From positions 35,252,501 through 35,316,500 of the forward strand of contig NC_092568.1 of NCBI RefSeq assembly GCF_037975245.1: 64,000 bases of DNA, in the 5' to 3' direction. The notes under the pieces are model-generated. The model ran no database searches. It was not told the origin of the DNA and saw nothing but the letters and a program-made list of their open reading frames with translations. This stretch comes from Apostichopus japonicus. Lineage: Eukaryota > Echinodermata > Holothuroidea > Aspidochirotida > Stichopodidae. Each line of letters begins with the position of its first letter. Positions within the stretch are counted from its first letter, which is position 1. Both the position numbers and the translations under genes were made by a program. Shown piece after piece: positions 57,380 through 64,000 of this stretch.

Positions 57380-59990
57380 TTGTTTTATGTTTTTTCTTGG
57401 GGTGAATCTGGTGTCATAATTTTCGCGCAAAAGAAAAAACAAATCGACGCTATATTAGTGTATCCATTGTACATGCACTGTTGAGCGTTGTTAAATATGT
57501 GTCTATCGAGAAAAACTATGTGCACAAAAAAGCGTGTCTGCAACGTTTCTGGTTTTTCTAGTTTTTGGCGAAATGTTTCTCCATTTTGCATCTATAGTTT
57601 TAGGGTGATGATAAGGGGTGCTTATACTTTTAGTATACTTTGCAACTTTGGATTTGATTTAATTTATGTTAAGGGTTTTTCTACTATTTTACCCACCAAT
57701 ATTGGCAATTTAGTTTTAAAGTGTCGCTATTTTAAAGGTTTTGAAGAAGATTCAATATTTTCCCAACATTTACAGTTTCTCCTCGTTTCATGTGAAGCCA
57801 TTTCGTCATTCTTGTGAAAATTGTTAACAATCCATAGTGGGTGGAGTAAACATCTCGAGGTTAATTAAGATGGTAGAGTTGTCGTTTAGGTTGAAGTTTA
57901 CAATAGCGTTTACACGTCTTGATTGCACCCACTCCTTACGTAGAGAAGAAAAGATATGACCGCTGTTTTCTAACGGGAACATCCTCCCTCTGTATATAAA
58001 TGCTCGCTTTGTGGTATATGCAGCATTTACAACATAAACAGCAAAGGCCGGAGGATGGGGTGAAGATGGGGTGGGGACGGTCGAGGGCTTCTCGTTTTCT
58101 TTTAAATTCAGATATTACAATGTCAAAGAGGTACAAAGAATCGAAAAAAAGACATTTCAATGTCACCTCTCTCCTTCTTCCTATTTTGCCCAAGTTCCAT
58201 GATTTCTTGAGCCGAAGAATACATTTTCTCTTTTCGGTTTTTTTTTTTTATTTGATTTGATTTAACTTTCTTTTTCTTTCTTTTTTGGTGGCAATGTCAA
58301 GCTTCATTTACATCTGCATAGACAGATGGACCCAATTTAAAGAGGAATTTTTGAATAATTAACTAGATGTCATCTGTATATAATAGAGGGAAACGTAAGC
58401 GGCTTGTTGAATGGAAACGGATGAAAGGATATTTGCGACGTCACTATTGCATCTTAATTTTTTTCTCTCTCCATGATTTCTTCAGCCAGAAGAATAGATA
58501 TTGTTGTTTATGCTTTTTTGAATTATTTATTTATTTATTATTAATATTATTATTATTAATTTCTTCTATATATTTCAAGATTCGTTCATATCATATAGAC
58601 AGATGGGCCCAATTTAATGAGGAAGTTTTGAATAGTTAACTAGTTTCCAGTCTTCACGTTTGATGACTATCGTTATTGCTATTTTCTTAGAGAGGGAAAT
58701 TTAAGCGGCAGGGTGATTGTAGTGGCAGATAGTGCCAATAAAGTAACTTCGGATGCCACCTTTATGGCCTCTGTGAAAACTCTGGAATTTGTTCACCCAT
58801 AGAATTCCTATGTAGCTTTTATACACAATATAAACAGGTCGTTTTGTTGCGGTATCAAAGAGTTAGTCGTGTGCAACGATGTTAGTTACGATACTCGGAT
58901 AAAACACGTTTGAAATTAAACAGAACTTAGTAAACGCAGAAGACGGGGATGCCCTTCTTTTTTTTTCTGTCCATTGATCAATGCTTTCACATTTTATGAC
59001 GTCAGGTATATCTTTATCAAATCTTTCAAAACTATAGATAGAGACTGCTTATTCTGCGCAATGTTATTAACATGTCAAACGGTCATATTATTATTAACTT
59101 TAACATTTTCTTCGGGGATGCATGTGAATCTTTATAAATCGCTGGTACCCAAACTGGGTATAGCCAACCTTTTTAATGTCGCCAAAATACTTTGTCGCCA
59201 AGAAAAAAGTCAGAAGAATTGGAAAACATTGCCGTTAATTGTGGAATACAAAAAGTGAAAAGCATCTTTCACCTATATAAGCACCATTAATCATATATAG
59301 GTTAGTCAAATATGAGGGGATACCTACTCTCAGTGCCCCACCCCCACCCCTTCCCCATCTAGGCCGCAACATTCGCCACTGGAGGGTCGCCAAGGTGATC
59401 AAGGTGAAATTCGTGTCACCAAGCAACGTAGAAAAGTCTGCAATACCAGGCAGCGTTAGAAATGACTTCCATAAACAGGTTACTGTTCCATGGTTCATGT
59501 ATGCAGATGTGTGTTTACTTCAGTTGATAAGGGTTATCAAATGAATAAACAAACGGCTATGGCAAATCTTCATTGTATCTTACATAAACAATATATACAT
59601 CATTTAGATTACATTCAAAATCGTATATATGTATCAATAATCAAGCATCAAGTTGTGTCAACGAGAAAACATCACTATAGCAACGTTTCGGCTAGCGGTT
59701 TTCCATTCTCGATATCTGTACAAATAGATAACGGGAAAATATACTTTAATGGCGTTCGTCTTATATCGGTTAAATTTATTGATTCAGTTTGAGATTTGAT
59801 AGACTGATTCATCACAGATACAAACAATACACCTAAGATTTAGATAAGTCCAGTGTATCTAGATACACTATATTGTTAGTACAATAATATGACATAGGGC
59901 TGCAGGGTGGATGTATGGTTTAGTTCGCTATAAATGTCGATAAAAGAACAACATTTTATGGAGACATCTTTCAGAGAAGAGACGATATTT
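57380..59990. other. Non-coding stretch, nothing recognised
   Basis: AT-rich sequence with a short duplicated theme (GACAGATGG.CCCAATTTAA..GAGG at 58320-58345 and 58599-58623, each followed by TTTGAATA.TTAACTAG). No gene is supported. Confidence 0.4.
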
Positions 59991-59999
59991 TGATCAGTC

Positions 60000-60560
60000 A
60001 GAGAGGTGCATGCTTGAAGGTAATTTGACAATATTTCTGATCCGTTGCTGGGGGACTTGATGAGACTTGAAGGGAGTGTTGATCCACTGGGTGATCATAT
60101 GGAGGGAAGACTTGAACGCTTTGATCCGTCAGGAAGGAACGTGTGTGGGGGGGGGGGGACTAGATCCGTGATCCGTAACAGTGAAAGAAACTTGACGATG
60201 GACTATAGATGAGATTACAGGGACACTTGAAAAACAAACGTTGATCCGTAAGGTGAACACGTGGAGGAGAGACAAGCGAATTGATCCGTCGGGAACACAC
60301 GTGAGGGCGAGAATCTTGAATCGTTACAGGGGCGCTTGCACTGAGATACTTGACGGGAGCGCTGATCTGCAAGATAGGTACGCAGAGGAAAAGATCTGTT
60401 AGAAAGGCGGGATGATTTTCACGAGAATATATCCGTAACAGGGTCACTTGAAGACACTTTACGAGAGTCTTGATCTTTCGTGCGAGGGGCAGAAACTTGA
60501 AGAGAGTTGTAATCCGTCAGATATACATGCAAAGGAAAGACAAGAACCATATGGGGAGGG
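60000..60560. repeat. Degenerate TTGATCCGT minisatellite
   Basis: TTGATCCGTMAGG-like motifs, GACTTGAA or CACTTGAA, and ACACGTGGAGG recur at irregular 40-90 base spacing. The units are too diverged for one period. Confidence 0.65.
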
Positions 60561-61265
60561 GTGTGGGGGGGTCTTAACAGGACCGGTGAAGCAGAGGCGA
60601 GACACTTGCATACAGGTCTGGGGATACCTATATAATGATAACACCGGTCAGTGTTTGTGGCATATTAATTATTCTTGTAGAACCCAACTTATCTACACTC
60701 CTCTCACCATATACTCACTGTGAAGTAATCAGGTGAAGGAAGTTACGAAATTACAAATTTAGTGAAGCGGGAACAAATACGCCCCCCCCCCCCCCCGTAT
60801 ACAGAGGCACAAAGCAGGTTCTCTGACAATATATAAATTACACGAAAAGCAAAGTTTGACGTTATATCAAAAACAATTACAAGTTTCGACAAAATTCGTG
60901 CAAAACATGTTTGCTCCAAACGAAAATAATTCGTAATTTATGGTGCTTTTAATACTCAAAGCAAGATATTTTGAACTCTCACACGAAACGGATAAACAAC
61001 GTAAATAGGTCTCTAAGGAATTCAAAGTAATGACGGTTAAAACTTGTTGAGGAAAAGAATCAGCTATCAAAAAAGTACGTATCAATCTATCTGGTAATCA
61101 TTTAAAGTACGGATGGAGAGTTTTTAGGGCGTATCATCACTATTTATCATCCTTCTAAACGTGACTGAACACAGTCACGACGAAAGACATATTATATCAC
61201 ACAGAGTCGTAAAGTATCATATATGCAAGAGCCTGGAAGTGTTACATTCTCTGTTTATAGTTACA
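60561..61265. other. Non-coding stretch, nothing recognised
   Basis: A C run lies at 60782-60796; no other feature is supported. Confidence 0.4.
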
Positions 61266-61327
61266 GAAAATGTTGAATCCGGGATATTGTTCACTTGAAA
61301 ATGTTGAATCCGGGACATTGTTCACGT
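61266..61327. repeat. 31-bp direct duplication
   Basis: GAAAATGTTGAATCCGGGA, followed by TATTGTTCACTT or CATTGTTCACGT, occurs twice back to back. Confidence 0.9.
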
Positions 61328-61925
61328 TTGAAAACGCTAAGAGGATCATGATCTTATGTTTCCTATGAGAGTTATAACGAATAACGCTAACCCCGGACGC
61401 GGCTGCATTTGATAACGGTTATTGTATCAATGTCAAACGAGGGAGAATTGCCGAGTTGCGGAGAGGTGACAATCTTTGTTTACAATATCAATTAGCTAAA
61501 AATAGTAATACACGGTGCACCCGCCTTTTGACTCGCGTATGTCCTTTATATGAGGAAGTGACGGGACAAATATACGGGTCACGTGATGCCCCGATCGTTC
61601 ACACTATAATCTTGTTCGCTCTTGCTGGGCCAGGATCCTCCTTGAGAAGGGAGATCATGATTGCGGGGTCTGATCATGATCAGGTCATGCTTGCGGGGTC
61701 TGATCCTTCAGGGTACGCTAGCGTTCACACAAGAAGTAACACTTGTCCTTATATCCTCTTGACACTCTCAGATGTAGACAACGAGCTATCGTGAAGACTA
61801 CGACCATTCCGTGTGCAGTGATATAACTACACAATTGAATTATTTGTACTCCTTTTATATCTTATGTCGATTTGATCCAATTGACGGAGATTTTACGGTG
61901 ATCTGTTCTTTTCCCCCTTCTCAAA
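61328..61925. other. Non-coding; small duplication of TGCGGGGTCTGATC
   Basis: ATGATTGCGGGGTCTGATC (61657) and ATGCTTGCGGGGTCTGATC (61687) form a short direct repeat around TGATCATGATCA. No gene is supported. Confidence 0.5.
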
Positions 61926-62215
61926 CATTGGTCGTTACCATCGCCAATCGTCACCTCCTCATCCTACTCCTCCTCCTCTGCTTCCTTCTCATTTCATCAT
62001 CGTCTTCATCGTCGTCGCCCGTAATCGCCTTTGTCATGTTTATTACTAATCACAGCGTCACCATCACATTTACCGGTGACGTAACCATCACCATAATGAT
62101 CGGCCATCATTATAGGCACCGTCATTAGCTATAACCATAAATAACATTATTATAGCATTGTCGTCATCACCATTATATCGATAATCACCATCGTCGTCAT
62201 CGTCTTCCCAAACAA
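61926..62215. repeat. Degenerate (ATC)n/(GTC)n-rich stretch
   Basis: Many CATCACC, CATCGTC and TCCTCC triplets in imperfect runs. The frame across 61811-62128 is low complexity and not called. Confidence 0.7.
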
Positions 62216-63715
62216 CATTTCAACGCAATATTAGACATCGGTACCGCCATCACGTCGGTATGACGGTCGATTGCAATGACGATCGATCGGTATGACGGTC
62301 GATCGGTGGAACACTGTTTGCTTTCTGACATTCTCAAACTTACGGCAGAAATCGGAGTTTAATTCATTTCCAAGAATCACGCATTAAAAAGCATATGTAC
62401 ACATGTATAACATACAGTCTCAAATAAGAAGATTGCCCCCCCCCCCCCCCACCCCTGTATTATAATTTTAGATGTTTCTATGGAGAAACTAATCTAAAGT
62501 ATAAAAAGATCGACATACCTTTAAATACTATGTCCTTTCACCGTTCATATCCTGGATTGTTGCAAACGCCGGAATCCTCGGGCTAAGTCAGCTGGTGTTT
62601 AAGTTACCAGACTCTGTATAAGGTCGAAAGCTAGATACTACGGGCTAGATACTACAGGCTAGATGCTAATGATGGCGCTATGACGCTAAATAATATACGG
62701 CTTCCGCGATCCAATGGCTTCCAGTAAATAAATGGTATATGCTGTATCGCGTGAACGCTTTCGCGACCGAATAGCTTCTAGGTACTAAAATGATATATGT
62801 ATGAACACGTAAACACTCTACGAATCGGTGGCGAATATTTTCGCCAGCCCCTTTTAAAAGTGTTGATGCTCACGCTACATCTAGGTTATAATAAGTAAAA
62901 GTAGGTAAGGCGGACCTACGTATAAGTGCTATAGGTAGAATCAACGGTAGGCTATATATAATTGGTAACGCTAAAATGTTCCTCGAAGTTCAGTCGACTT
63001 TAAGGTTGGATAAAGTGTCCTCGGGTAAAATCCACAGATAAAAATAAACGTTCTGTGAAAAGATCCTTAAATATACTAAGATCCGAGAATCAATCGCTGT
63101 AGAAGTCGTTCGCTACAAAATATATACAGTTGGCCAAGTTAATCGCTCGCGTCGCTCGTCGGTTGTGCCCACGTTTCCTAGAAACTTTCTAACCCCTGAA
63201 AATCAGGGGCTTCCGGAAACCCGTCACGGAATGTTCAATTCTAAAGGAGGGTGGACGAAACTAAATCACTACATAATAACAGATTAAAGAAAGATAAATC
63301 GACACCTTGGCATTCAATATTATATTACCAGCCATGAAAGGTTTCATTGCGTCATTAAACCAAGAACTTAAAGAGCAAAAGAATAAAAAAGTAGAAATTA
63401 AGAAACACATTTTAATTGTAACGACATTACGATATACGTCAGATCTAGGTGGTATACCTTTGAAATGTCAGCCAAGATAGAGCCTGGACACGAAAGCGAA
63501 ACAAGCATGATCCACTCTCAAGCCCAGTTTCCTTATACAACGAGACTGTAACTAGGTGTGATTTATGTGGCTCTCTGAAAACCGCATCATAGAGGTATAC
63601 ACATACATAATGCAGTTAACTTCATAGCACATACAGTATATATAGCTGACATCAACTTTTAACAAGCTGAATGGTATAGGATGATGTGACCAGTCGTTTT
63701 ATTCAATCTACTACA
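62216..63715. other. Non-coding stretch with very short direct repeats
   Basis: GGTATGACGGTCGAT occurs twice near 62260-62310 and GCTAGATACTAC/GCTAGATGCTA three times near 62630-62665. A C run lies at 62436-62450. No gene is supported. Confidence 0.45.
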
Positions 63716-63720
63716 CCACT

Positions 63721-63870
63721 GAAGTTCCATTACTGAGCGTATTATTTAAAGCATCTTGGTTTATATAGGTTATATACTGCTCACTGATGGTTCCTTTACT
63801 GAAGTTCCTTTACTGAGCGTACTATTAAAAGCTTCTGGGTTTATATAGGTTATATACTGCTCACTGATGG
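63721..63870. repeat. 80-bp tandem duplication
   Basis: GAAGTTCC.TTACTGAGCGTA, then GGTTTATATAGGTTATATAC and TGCTCACTGATGG occur twice, 80 bases apart, with few differences. Confidence 0.93.
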
Positions 63871-64000
63871 CGGGAAAATATCGTCTGCTCCACGTCTGTT
63901 TGACGTGCATTCCATAAAATAATGTAATTGGTTATTAAACTGGAACGTTAAAATGTCTCGGTCGTATGGCAAGCCGTTTTACTTTTTATTCGATATTTGA

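Overview
This is a window of animal (metazoan) nuclear DNA: intron-split genes, CCAAT/TATA promoters, tRNA-derived SINEs, non-LTR and Penelope-like retroelements, many hAT-type MITEs, and long micro- and minisatellites. The one intact gene I can reconstruct is a serum amyloid A (SAA) gene. SAA is known from vertebrates and echinoderms, notably sea cucumbers, and the rest looks like marine-invertebrate DNA. My best guess is an echinoderm, perhaps a holothurian; the species cannot be fixed from the sequence alone.

Layout. 1-5.3 kb: a decayed three-exon gene of a repetitive, transposon-like family (958-2897), a hAT-like MITE (4164-4630) and a pair of inverted arms around both. 5.3-9.8 kb: a tRNA-SINE with target duplications, a perfect (GAT)n run, a hAT MITE with an exact 8-bp target duplication, a G-rich minisatellite and AT microsatellites. 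11.2-14.1 kb: a broken CR1/Jockey-type LINE on the minus strand, a reversed piece of the same LINE, then a 105-bp satellite whose orientation flips at a perfect palindrome. 16-24 kb: MITE remnants and three copies of a block carrying a U2-snRNA-like segment; two copies share a hAT insertion that the third lacks. 25.6-30.6 kb: a minisatellite-bearing dispersed element and a 3.5-kb element with inverted ends, full of AGGTCAAAGGTCA-type sites.

30.8-38.4 kb (minus strand): the SAA gene. Three coding exons (33233-33146, 31951-31813, 31282-31144) give a 121-residue secreted protein. A likely TATA/CCAAT promoter and ATG-free leader exon lie at 38.2-38.4 kb. Its introns hold several tandem arrays and a MITE.

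38.4-49 kb: a foldback element built of AT-rich subrepeats, a second LINE fragment, 150-bp and 168-bp tandem arrays, a SINE and a long minisatellite region. 49.3-49.6 kb: a compact cluster of six heat-shock-element units with TATA and CCAAT boxes, but no recognisable downstream reading frame. 50-53 kb: more MITEs and dispersed repeats. 55.0-57.4 kb: a Penelope-like insertion with a 19-bp target duplication and inverted ends; its reverse transcriptase is inactivated. 57.4-64 kb: mostly unique non-coding DNA with small tandem duplications.

Apart from SAA, the window is dominated by mobile DNA at different stages of decay. Several insertions keep target duplications or an empty paralogous site, so their class can be stated with some confidence.
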